Shown in pieces: positions 9,496 to 16,443 of a stretch of DNA of 64,000 bases; positions within the stretch are counted from its first letter, which is position 1, and the number at the start of each line of letters is the position of its first letter. This DNA is from Streptomyces sp. RPA4-2. GTDB taxonomy: Bacteria; Actinomycetota; Actinomycetes; Streptomycetales; Streptomycetaceae. The stretch spans positions 2,108,001 to 2,172,000 of the forward strand of contig NZ_CP050975.2 of assembly GCF_012273515.2 (NCBI RefSeq). The letters run 5' to 3'. The notes under the pieces were generated by a model. That model was not told the origin of the DNA, searched no databases, and worked only from the letters and a program-made list of their open reading frames with translations. A program made the translations under genes and the position numbers.

Positions 9496-9519
9496 AGCCT
9501 AACCGGACGGAACTTCCGT
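9496..9519 (-). promoter_or_regulatory. Putative mshC promoter with palindrome
   Basis: On the minus strand, TAGGCT (9501-9496) ends 6 bp before the mshC ATG, placing the transcription start at or near the ATG. Just upstream is the palindrome ACGGAACTTCCGT (9507-9519, 6-bp arms, 1-nt centre), where a regulator or sigma factor could bind. No good -35 is visible. Confidence 0.45.
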
Positions 9520-9820
9520 ATACGAACCGGACCAGGCCTGATGGCTCGGAAGGCCCTCTTGTGCGGGACATCTCACTGTGCATCGGCGCTCTTTCCGGCC
9601 GACGCGGGAGCGACGGGGGTCGGTCGCGGCGGAGTCGACCAGGCCACACGCCTGCACATATATAGGCATAAGCACGCAATGCCGGGTATGGCGTCGCACC
9701 TGTGTGCGCCACGGGCACCAGAAGAGCGGCGCTCCGGCGCGTACCGGGCGGGCGCACCCACCCGGTGGCATCCTCCGCGTCGGGTTCCTCACATCGGCGG
9801 CCACCGGGCCGGAGGTCGCC
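9520..9820. other. Gap between mshC and the SCO1664-family gene
   Basis: About 300 bp. No gene, tRNA or strong hairpin is evident. There is an AT-richer patch (ACATATATAGGCATAAGCACGC) near 9656-9677 that could hold a promoter. Confidence 0.35.
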
Positions 9821-10648
9821 TCAGACCGGTGGCCAGGGAATCGCCGGCCACTCCCCGCCCGGTTCCGGATGTTTCCCCGAGGCGAGCATCGCCTCGACAC
9901 GATCGCGTGTGGCGTCGATCTCGGCGGTGGTGATGAGTTCGGCCAGCCGGGTGGCGAGCGGCGCGCCGGACGCGAGGCCGTCCCGCAGCGAGGTGAGGAC
10001 GTCGACCGCCTCCGGGGTCAGCGGCTCCCCGGCCCAGCCCCACAGCAGCGTGCGCAGCTTGTTGTCCGCGTTGAAGGTGACCCCGTGGTCGATGCCGTAC
10101 AGCCGCCCCTCACCGGTGGGCAGCAGATGGCCGCCCTTGCGGTCGGCGTTGTTGATCACGGCGTCGAGGACGGCGAGCCGGCGCAGCCGCGTGTCGTCGG
10201 CGTGCACGAGCAGCGCCGTGCGCCCCTCGCCCACCTCGGCGAAGCCGATGGCCTTCCAGCCCTCCGCGGGCTCCTCGTCGTCCACCAGGGCGAGCAGACC
10301 GGCCCCGTCGTCCTCCGGGGACGCCTCGACCCACAGCTGGCACATGCCCTCGCCGTAGGGGCCGTCGCGCAGCACGGTGGTGGGCACCAGCCCCCACCCG
10401 GTCGCTTCGGAGACCTCGTACGCGGCGACCTCGCGCTGGGCCAGGGTGCCGTCCGGGAAGTCCCACAGGGGGCGCTCCCCTGCGACCGGTTTGTAGACGC
10501 AGTACGCGTCGCGGCCCTCGTAGGAGACGGTGCAGTACAGCACCGCGTTCGAGGCCTCACGGATCTGTCCGCGCACCTTCAGCTCGCCCTGGGCGAGCAG
10601 CTCGGCCGTGGTCACGCTCCGCGGCGGTATCCGTTCTGGCGCGGACAT
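9821..10648 (-). CDS. SCO1664-family conserved actinobacterial protein
   Basis: 275 residues; the ATG at 10648 has a strong GGAAGGA Shine-Dalgarno. The sequence reads like the conserved family that sits beside mshC, DUF3090 and a histidine phosphatase in actinobacteria. The body resembles a HipA/PI3K-like kinase fold: AVLYCTVSYEGRDAYCVYKP (ATP-lysine-like strand), then LAVLDAVINNADRKGGHLL with the N-x-D-R-K catalytic motif and YGIDHGVTFN with the metal-binding IDHG. So a kinase-like activity is plausible, but no substrate is known to me. The start overlaps the end of the DUF3090 gene by 37 bp, showing translational coupling. Confidence 0.8.
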   Translation of the reverse strand: MSAPERIPPRSVTTAELLAQGELKVRGQIREASNAVLYCTVSYEGRDAYCVYKPVAGERPLWDFPDGTLAQREVAAYEVSEATGWGLVPTTVLRDGPYGEGMCQLWVEASPEDDGAGLLALVDDEEPAEGWKAIGFAEVGEGRTALLVHADDTRLRRLAVLDAVINNADRKGGHLLPTGEGRLYGIDHGVTFNADNKLRTLLWGWAGEPLTPEAVDVLTSLRDGLASGAPLATRLAELITTAEIDATRDRVEAMLASGKHPEPGGEWPAIPWPPV

Positions 10649-11202
10649 ACGTGTCCTTCCGGGTCGAGCGGGAGGCTGCACAGCGGGCAGGGCGGCCGGC
10701 CCGCGTTGACGACGTCGAGGGCGCGCTTGGCGAAGGCACGGGCCTGCGCGCCGGTGAGCCGGACGCGGAGCATCGGCGGACCGTTCTCCTCGTCCTGGAG
10801 GAGCCGTTCCTCGGCCTCGGCGAGGTCCTCGTCGGAGTCGGCGTCGAGCTCCACGAGGGCCTGCGCCTCGACGATCATGCGCTGCTCGTCACCGTCCCAG
10901 GCCAGCGCCATGGTGCCGACCCGGAACTCCTCCTCGACGGGCGTGTCGAGGGGGGCGGTGTCGGACACCTCGGCCGAGGCGACGGCCGGGACCGGGGCGA
11001 TACCGCCGGTGCGCCGTACGACCTCGTCGAGGAGCTCGTCCATGCGTTCGGCGAGTGCGGCGACCTGGGTCTTCTCCAGCGCCACGCTGGTCACCCGGGG
11101 GCCCGAGGAGGCCTGCAGGAAGAAGGTACGGCGCCCGGGCAACCCGACCGTACCGGCCACGAAACGGTCCGGGGGGTCGTAGAGGAACACCTGACGGGAC
11201 AC
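10612..11202 (-). CDS. DUF3090 protein with C-terminal zinc ribbon
   Basis: 196 residues starting at GTG 11202 (MSRQVFLYDPPDRFVAGTVG), chosen because that N-terminus is the conserved one and GGAGA lies upstream; the frame itself runs further upstream. The family (DUF3090) is actinobacterial and of unknown function. Near the C-terminus CPLCSLPLDPEGHVCPRQNG forms a C-x2-C ... C treble-clef-like zinc site. The middle is acidic (ALVELDADSDEDLAEAEERL). It is followed with a 37-bp overlap by the SCO1664-family gene and preceded by the histidine phosphatase gene, 121 bp away, all on the minus strand, a conserved trio. Confidence 0.85.
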   Translation of the reverse strand: MSRQVFLYDPPDRFVAGTVGLPGRRTFFLQASSGPRVTSVALEKTQVAALAERMDELLDEVVRRTGGIAPVPAVASAEVSDTAPLDTPVEEEFRVGTMALAWDGDEQRMIVEAQALVELDADSDEDLAEAEERLLQDEENGPPMLRVRLTGAQARAFAKRALDVVNAGRPPCPLCSLPLDPEGHVCPRQNGYRRGA

Positions 11203-11323
11203 GTCCTGTCTCCATTGGATTCGGCATGCGGACCGGCTGACTGCGTCGGCCCGCATCGGTTGCTGACGACTTGCTGACAACTGATGCGCTGCTTCGACCG
11301 CTTCACCCTACTGCGGCCGACGA

Positions 11324-12010
11324 TCACGGTGCGCCCGCACCGCCCCCGACCGGGGCGTCGCCGCTCGGGGGCTCTTCGCGCGGCGCCAGGGAGGCGAGAT
11401 CGCCGGTGTCCCCGAGGCGGACGAGGAACGGACGCAGTCGTGTGTAGCGGATGGCGGTGATGGAACACGGTTCGACAGAGATCCGCTGGAAGAGGTCCAG
11501 GTGAAGTCCGAGTGCGTCGGCGACGAGCGACTTGATGATGTCGCCGTGCGAACACATGAGGTAGACGGCGTCGCTGCCGTGGTCGCGCTCCACGCGCGCG
11601 TTCCACTCGCGTACCGCCTCGGCGGCGCGGGTCTGCATGGCCCGCATCGACTCGCCGCCGGGGAAGGCCGCCGCGGAGGGATGCGCCTGGACGACCTCCA
11701 TCAGCGGCTCGTCCCTCAGCTCGGCGAGCTTGCGGCCGGACCAGTCGCCGTAGTGCGCCTCGCCGATGCGCTCGTCGGTGTGCGCGCGCAGCTCGGGCCG
11801 GGCGTCGAGCAGCGGCTGCACGGTCTCCTGGCAGCGCTGCAGGGGGCTGGTGACGACTTCGGAGAGCGGCAGCGCGGCGAGCCGCCCGGGCAGCGCCGCG
11901 GCCTGCTGGGCCCCGCGCTCGTCGAGGGCGACGCCGGGGGTCCAGCCGGCGAGCAGACCCGCGGTGTTGGCGGTCGAGCGTCCGTGCCGGACGAGGATCA
12001 GGGTGGGCAT
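11324..12010 (-). CDS. Histidine phosphatase family protein
   Basis: 228 residues of the phosphoglycerate-mutase-like superfamily. The RHG signature is at the N-terminus (LILVRHGRSTANTAGLLAGW), the second catalytic arginine is in SPLQRCQET, and the second histidine is in YLMCSHGDIIKSLVADAL. It corresponds to the actinobacterial subfamily (MSMEG_4193 type) that co-occurs with DUF3090 and the SCO1664 family, so the three probably act together; the phosphorylated substrate is unknown. The last ~25 residues are Pro/Gly-rich. Divergent from corA. Confidence 0.88.
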   Translation of the reverse strand: MPTLILVRHGRSTANTAGLLAGWTPGVALDERGAQQAAALPGRLAALPLSEVVTSPLQRCQETVQPLLDARPELRAHTDERIGEAHYGDWSGRKLAELRDEPLMEVVQAHPSAAAFPGGESMRAMQTRAAEAVREWNARVERDHGSDAVYLMCSHGDIIKSLVADALGLHLDLFQRISVEPCSITAIRYTRLRPFLVRLGDTGDLASLAPREEPPSGDAPVGGGAGAP

Positions 12011-12108
12011 GCGAACCAGCGTAAACGGGTGACGCCCGGACCCGTCCGGGCCTGTGGACGGCCGCGGCCGGCGTGCGCGCCGGCCTGGGCAGCGGGAGAA
12101 TACGCTCC

Positions 12109-13107
12109 GTGATCGTCGACTGGGCCATCTACCGCGCCGGACACCGGACCGAGGGCCCCGAGGACCTCTCGGACGCCCTGGACACGGCGCGTGCCGAGGG
12201 CGACGCGTTCGTCTGGATCGGTCTGAACGAACCGACGGAGCAGGAGTTCGACCTCGTCAGCAGCGAGTTCGGACTGCATCCGCTGGCGGTGGAGGACGCG
12301 CTGAAGGCGCACCAGCGGCCCAAGCTGGAGGTCTACGACGACTCGCTGTTCATGGTCCTCAAGCCGGTCTGCTACGAACCGGAGAGTGATGTCGTCACCG
12401 CCGGCGAGGTCATGGTCTTCGTCGGCGATTCGTTCGTGGTGACCGTCCGGCACGGCGAGAGTTCACCGCTCGCGGCCGTACGGCGCCGTCTGGAGGCGGA
12501 CCCCGAGTCGCTGCGGCGCGGGCCGACGACGGTGCTCTACTCGATCGCCGACGCGACGGTGGACCACTACCTGGAGGTGGCGACCGAGCTGGGGGCCGAC
12601 CTGGAGGAACTGGAGGCGGAGGTCTTCTCACCGTCCGTCGGCGGCTCGCGGCACACCGCGTCCAGGATCTACGCCTTCAAGCGCCAGGTCATGGAGTTCC
12701 GCCGGGCGACGGGCCCGCTGGCCGTCCCGCTGACCCGGCTCGCCGGAACCGGCGCGACCGGTACCGCGGTGCCGTTCGTGAACGCCGCGGCGCAGCCCTT
12801 CTTCCGGGACGTCAACGACCATCTGGCGCGGGTGAACGAGTCGGTGGAGGGTCTGGACCGGCTGGTGTCGGACATCCTCTCGGCGCATCTCGCACAGATG
12901 AGCGTGCGGCAGAACGACGACATGCGGAAGATCTCCGCGTGGGCGGCGATGGCCGCGGTCCCCACGCTGATCGCCGGGATCTACGGCATGAACTTCGACC
13001 ACATGCCCGAGCTGCACTGGCTGTGGTCGTACCCGGCGGTGGTACTGGGGATGGTCACGCTGGAGATCCTGCTGTACCGGCTCTTCAAGCGGCGGGGCTG
13101 GCTGTAG
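12109..13107 (+). CDS. corA: CorA-family Mg2+/Co2+ transporter
   Basis: 332 residues starting at GTG 12109 (MIVDWAIYRAGHRTEG, the usual N-terminus), with GGGAG upstream; an ATG 12 codons earlier is in frame but not conserved. Large cytoplasmic funnel domain followed by two C-terminal transmembrane helices (AAMAAVPTLIAGIYGMNFD and YPAVVLGMVTLEILLYRLF). The ion-selectivity signature GMN is at residues 293-295. A pentameric Mg2+ channel. Monocistronic, divergent from the histidine phosphatase, convergent with the ferritin-like gene. Confidence 0.93.
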   Translation: MIVDWAIYRAGHRTEGPEDLSDALDTARAEGDAFVWIGLNEPTEQEFDLVSSEFGLHPLAVEDALKAHQRPKLEVYDDSLFMVLKPVCYEPESDVVTAGEVMVFVGDSFVVTVRHGESSPLAAVRRRLEADPESLRRGPTTVLYSIADATVDHYLEVATELGADLEELEAEVFSPSVGGSRHTASRIYAFKRQVMEFRRATGPLAVPLTRLAGTGATGTAVPFVNAAAQPFFRDVNDHLARVNESVEGLDRLVSDILSAHLAQMSVRQNDDMRKISAWAAMAAVPTLIAGIYGMNFDHMPELHWLWSYPAVVLGMVTLEILLYRLFKRRGWL

Positions 13108-13218
13108 CGGCGGGTCCGCGCACGCCCGGGGCGCCGGCAGTCGGGGCACCGGCGGCCGGGGCACCCGAGGCCGGCCCGCCGTCAGCCGCGTGGACCGGCC
13201 GGGGCGTCCGGCCGCGGA

Positions 13219-14007
13219 TCACGCGAACTCGTGCGCCGCGGCCGGGGGACCGCCCAGCGCGTCACGCCGTTCGGGCATCCTCAGGGAGGCCATGCGGCGC
13301 CAGCCGCCCGCCCGCTCGTAGGCGTAGACGGCGTGGATGCCCGCGGTGAGCGTCACCGCCTTGGCCCGGGGCCAGCCGAGGATGCGCCCCATGTGGGCCG
13401 TCACCGCGAGACTGACATCCCGGTAGACGCGGATCTCGGCGAGCGCGCAGGCGCGCAGCGTCCGCCGGATGGCGTGGTCGTGCCCGGCCGAGGCGAAGCG
13501 CAGCAGCTCCTCGTGGCAGTAGGCGAGATGGCCGTCCTCGTCGTCGGAGATCATCCGGACGGCGCGGCCGAGATCGGGATGGTCCGCGAAGTGCCTGCGC
13601 AACAGATCCATCTGCTCGGACGCGCGCTGCTCGGTGACCCGGCTGTGGGCGAGATACGTGACGATGTCCCGCACGCTGAGCCGCTGCTCGCTCCTGAGCT
13701 TCTCGTGGGCGAGGCCGATGCCCCGGCGTTCGAGGAGCATCGTGTAGTCCGCGTCGGCCGGGACGGCGACCGGGGCGAGGCCCCGCTTCTTCATCAGGGC
13801 GTTGAAGATCCGCCCGTGCTTGTCCTCGTCGGCGCCGTGCCGGGCGATCTTCGGCGCGAGCCCGCGTTCGTCCGGGGGGACGAGCGCGGCGATGCGCCCG
13901 TTCTCCCAGCCGCCCTGCGATTCCCCGCTGGCGGCGATGGAGCAGAAGAGCCGGAACGACTCGTCATTGTCGAGGATCTCCTGGAACAGACTCTTGGCCG
14001 AAAGCAT
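13219..14007 (-). CDS. Ferritin-like domain protein
   Basis: 262 residues, ATG at 14007 with GGAGAGG 8 bp upstream; a GTG three codons earlier is too close to the Shine-Dalgarno. The protein reads as a ferritin-like four-helix bundle: acidic/His helices such as RHGADEDKHGRIFNALM, SEQMDLLRRHFADH and MISDDEDGHLAYCHEELLRF carry E/D-x2-H pairs that could hold a di-iron centre. Similar actinobacterial proteins are annotated only as ferritin-like; reaction unknown. The C-terminus (ALGGPPAAAHEFA) is flexible. Confidence 0.8.
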   Translation of the reverse strand: MLSAKSLFQEILDNDESFRLFCSIAASGESQGGWENGRIAALVPPDERGLAPKIARHGADEDKHGRIFNALMKKRGLAPVAVPADADYTMLLERRGIGLAHEKLRSEQRLSVRDIVTYLAHSRVTEQRASEQMDLLRRHFADHPDLGRAVRMISDDEDGHLAYCHEELLRFASAGHDHAIRRTLRACALAEIRVYRDVSLAVTAHMGRILGWPRAKAVTLTAGIHAVYAYERAGGWRRMASLRMPERRDALGGPPAAAHEFA

Positions 14008-14160
14008 GACTCGCACCTCTCCGCAGGTTCCGCAGAAAACGAGTCAAATCGGATGCCGGAGACCCGGCAACCGATGTGTCGGACAAATCCGCCGAACGAA
14101 GGAGGGACAGGGAGGCCAGGGCGCGTAACCGAGCGGGCTCCCGCGCGTTGTTCACGGTGA

Positions 14161-14201
14161 CGGCCGTGGCGGGGAAGACCCCCGAGCCCCCACCACGGCC
14201 G
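14161..14201. repeat. Spaced inverted repeat between LLM and ferritin-like genes
   Basis: CGGCCGTGG (14161-14169) and CCACGGCCG (14193-14201) could form a stem with a GC-rich loop, on the 3' side of the LLM oxidoreductase gene. A weak terminator candidate. Confidence 0.4.
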
Positions 14202-14252
14202 CAGAACTCTTCTGTCGGACCAGGTCAAGGTATTCCGACGTAATCCTTCGCG

Positions 14253-15308
14253 TTACGCCAGACCGGCCCGCTCCAGGGCGTCGGTGCCGGCGCGCAGCGA
14301 GGCGATGCGATCGTCCAGCGTGAAGCCCGCGGGCGCCAGGGTGAGGGTGGTGACGCCGGCCGCCGCGTACGCGCGCATGCGGTCGGCGATGCGGTCGACG
14401 GAGCCGAGCAGCGTGGTCTGGTCGATCAGCGCGTGCGGGACGGCGGCCGCGGCGCCCTCCTTGTCGCCGGACAGGTACTTGTCCTGGATCTCCGCGGCCT
14501 CCTTCTCGTACCCCATGCGCTGGGCGAGCTGGTTGTAGAAGTTCTGCTTGCGGCTGCCCATCCCGCCGACGTACAGCGCGGTGTAGGGGCGGAACATGTC
14601 GGCGAGCGCCGTCACGTCCTTGTCGGCGCCGACGGAGAGCGGCAGCGTCGGGCAGACGTCGAAGCCCTCCATCGTCAGGCCGGCCTTCTCCCGGCCCGCG
14701 CGCAGGTACGTGATCGCGGTGTCCTCCAGGTGCTCGGCCGAGGGGAAGATCAGCAGCGCGCCGTCGGCGATCTCACCGGTCTGCTCCAGGTTCTTCGGGC
14801 CGATCGCGGCGACGTACAGCGGGATGTGCTCGCGCTCGGGGTGCACCGTCAGCTTGATCGGCTTGCCGGGCCCGCCCGGCAGCGGCAGCGTCCAGTGCTC
14901 GCCCTCGTACGAGAGCCGCTCCCGGGTCATCGCCTTCCGTACGATCTCCACGTACTCGCGGGTCCGTGCCAGCGGCTTGTCGAACTTGACGCCGTACCAG
15001 CCCTCCGAGACCTGCGGCCCGGAGACGCCGAGACCGAGGCGGAAGCGGCCGCCGGAGAGCGAGTCGAGGGTGGCGGCGGTCATCGCGGTCATCGCCGGCT
15101 GCCGGGCCGGGATCTGGAAGATGGCCGAGCCGACGTCGATGCGCTCGGTCTGTGCGGCGACCCAGCTGAGCACGGTCGCCGCGTCGGAGCCGTAGGCCTC
15201 GGCGGCCCAGCAGACGGCGTATCCGAGCCGGTCGGCCTCCTGGGCGACGGCCAGATTGTCCGCGTCCATTCCGGCACCCCAGTAGCCGAGGTTGATCCCG
15301 AGCTGCAT
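14253..15308 (-). CDS. LLM-class F420-dependent oxidoreductase
   Basis: 351 residues of the bacterial-luciferase-like (LLM) superfamily, TIM barrel: MQLGINLGYWGAGMDADNLA at the N-terminus, then AEAYGSDAATVLSWVAAQTERI, MTAATLDSLSGGRFRLGLGVSGPQ, and a C-terminal VTTLTLAPAGF. This arrangement matches F420-dependent (methylene-H4MPT reductase-like or glucose-6-phosphate dehydrogenase-like) members rather than flavin monooxygenases; streptomycetes make F420. Substrate unknown. The start ATG follows GGGGATC. An inverted repeat TTAC-N6-GTAA lies 12-25 bp upstream of the ATG and is shared with a site upstream of the FAD dehydrogenase near 40.1 kb. Confidence 0.88.
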   Translation of the reverse strand: MQLGINLGYWGAGMDADNLAVAQEADRLGYAVCWAAEAYGSDAATVLSWVAAQTERIDVGSAIFQIPARQPAMTAMTAATLDSLSGGRFRLGLGVSGPQVSEGWYGVKFDKPLARTREYVEIVRKAMTRERLSYEGEHWTLPLPGGPGKPIKLTVHPEREHIPLYVAAIGPKNLEQTGEIADGALLIFPSAEHLEDTAITYLRAGREKAGLTMEGFDVCPTLPLSVGADKDVTALADMFRPYTALYVGGMGSRKQNFYNQLAQRMGYEKEAAEIQDKYLSGDKEGAAAAVPHALIDQTTLLGSVDRIADRMRAYAAAGVTTLTLAPAGFTLDDRIASLRAGTDALERAGLA

Positions 15309-15319
15309 GGCCGATCCCC

Positions 15320-15334
15320 TTACCGATCAGTAAC
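15320..15334. promoter_or_regulatory. Operator-like palindrome before the LLM gene
   Basis: TTAC-CGATCA-GTAA (15320-15333). The 13-mer ACCGATCAGTAAC (15322-15334) recurs exactly, on the opposite strand, at 40155-40167. It lies at the translation-start region of the LLM gene and could be a repressor site. Confidence 0.45.
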
Positions 15335-15459
15335 GTCCCTTGTGCCGGAGACCCTAGCGCGCGGGCGGGCATCCTGGCAGGAACGGGTTCCGGCTCTGAT
15401 CATCCGGGTTGTCCACAGGGCCACCACGAGGTGAGTTCTGGCCAGTAATCTCGGCGTCC

Positions 15460-16443
15460 ATGGAGCAGAGGCATCTCGGCCGTACCGGCCTTCGCGTGTC
15501 CCGGATCGGGCTCGGCACCCTCACCTGGGGGCGGGACACCGACGAGCATGACGCCGCGGAGCTGTTGAAGGTGTTCTGGGAAGCGGGCGGGAACCTCGTC
15601 GACACCGCGGACGTGTACGGCGACGGGGAGGCCGAGTACGTGCTCGGACAACTCATAGAAGGGCTGGTGCCGCGCCGCGACCTGGTCATCTCCACCAAGG
15701 CGGGCAGTGTCCCCGACCCGGACCGGCGGTTCGACGGCTCGCGCGGACACCTCCTGTCGGCACTCGACGCCTCGCTCCAGCGTCTGGGCACCGACTACGT
15801 GGACCTGTGGCACGTGCACGCCTTCGACCCCGGCACCCCGCTGGACGAGACCCTCCAGGCACTCGACCTCGCGGTCAGCAGCGGACGCGCCCGGTACGCG
15901 GGCGTGTCGAACTTCTGCGGCTGGCAGCTCGCCAAGGCGGCGACCTGGCAGCTCGCCGCGCCCGGGACACGGACCCGGCTGGCCAGTACGCAGATGGAGT
16001 ACTCCCTGCTCCAGCGCGGCGTCGAACGGGAGGTGCTGCCCGCGGCCCTCGACCTCGGCGTCGGGCTGCTGCCCTCCTCCCCGCTCGGCCGGGGCGTGCT
16101 CACCGGGAAGTACCGGGGCGGTACGCCGTCCGACTCCCGGGGCGGCTCGGAGCACCTCGCGCCCTTCGTCGCGCCGTACCTGGACGACACGGCGAGCAGC
16201 ATCGTGGACGCGGTGACGACCGCCGCGGACGGCCTCGCGGTCACGCCGCTCCAGGTCGCGCTCGCCTGGATCCGCGACCGCCCCGGAGTCGCGGCCCCGA
16301 TCGTCGGCGCGCGCAACGCGCAGCAGCTCATGGGCGCTTTGTCAGTGGAGGCCCTTAGTCTTCCTGACGAGATCCGCCGGGCGCTCGACGATGTGTCGGC
16401 ACCGGTGCACCACTATCCCGATCACGACTGGAGCACGCTGTGA
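15460..16443 (+). CDS. Aldo/keto reductase
   Basis: 327 residues; ATG 15460 (MEQRHLGRTGLRVSRIGLG) is the conserved N-terminus. NADPH-dependent (alpha/beta)8 barrel. The catalytic tetrad is recognisable: Asp in NLVDTADVYGDG with Tyr four residues on, Lys in VISTKAGSV, His in VDLWHVHAFDP. The nucleotide-binding end GAVPIVGAR-like motif appears as AAPIVGARNAQQLMGAL. Belongs to the YdhF/IolS-like group; physiological substrate cannot be told. Its stop overlaps the GTG of the next gene by 4 bp (GTGA), so the two are translationally coupled. Confidence 0.92.
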   Translation: MEQRHLGRTGLRVSRIGLGTLTWGRDTDEHDAAELLKVFWEAGGNLVDTADVYGDGEAEYVLGQLIEGLVPRRDLVISTKAGSVPDPDRRFDGSRGHLLSALDASLQRLGTDYVDLWHVHAFDPGTPLDETLQALDLAVSSGRARYAGVSNFCGWQLAKAATWQLAAPGTRTRLASTQMEYSLLQRGVEREVLPAALDLGVGLLPSSPLGRGVLTGKYRGGTPSDSRGGSEHLAPFVAPYLDDTASSIVDAVTTAADGLAVTPLQVALAWIRDRPGVAAPIVGARNAQQLMGALSVEALSLPDEIRRALDDVSAPVHHYPDHDWSTL

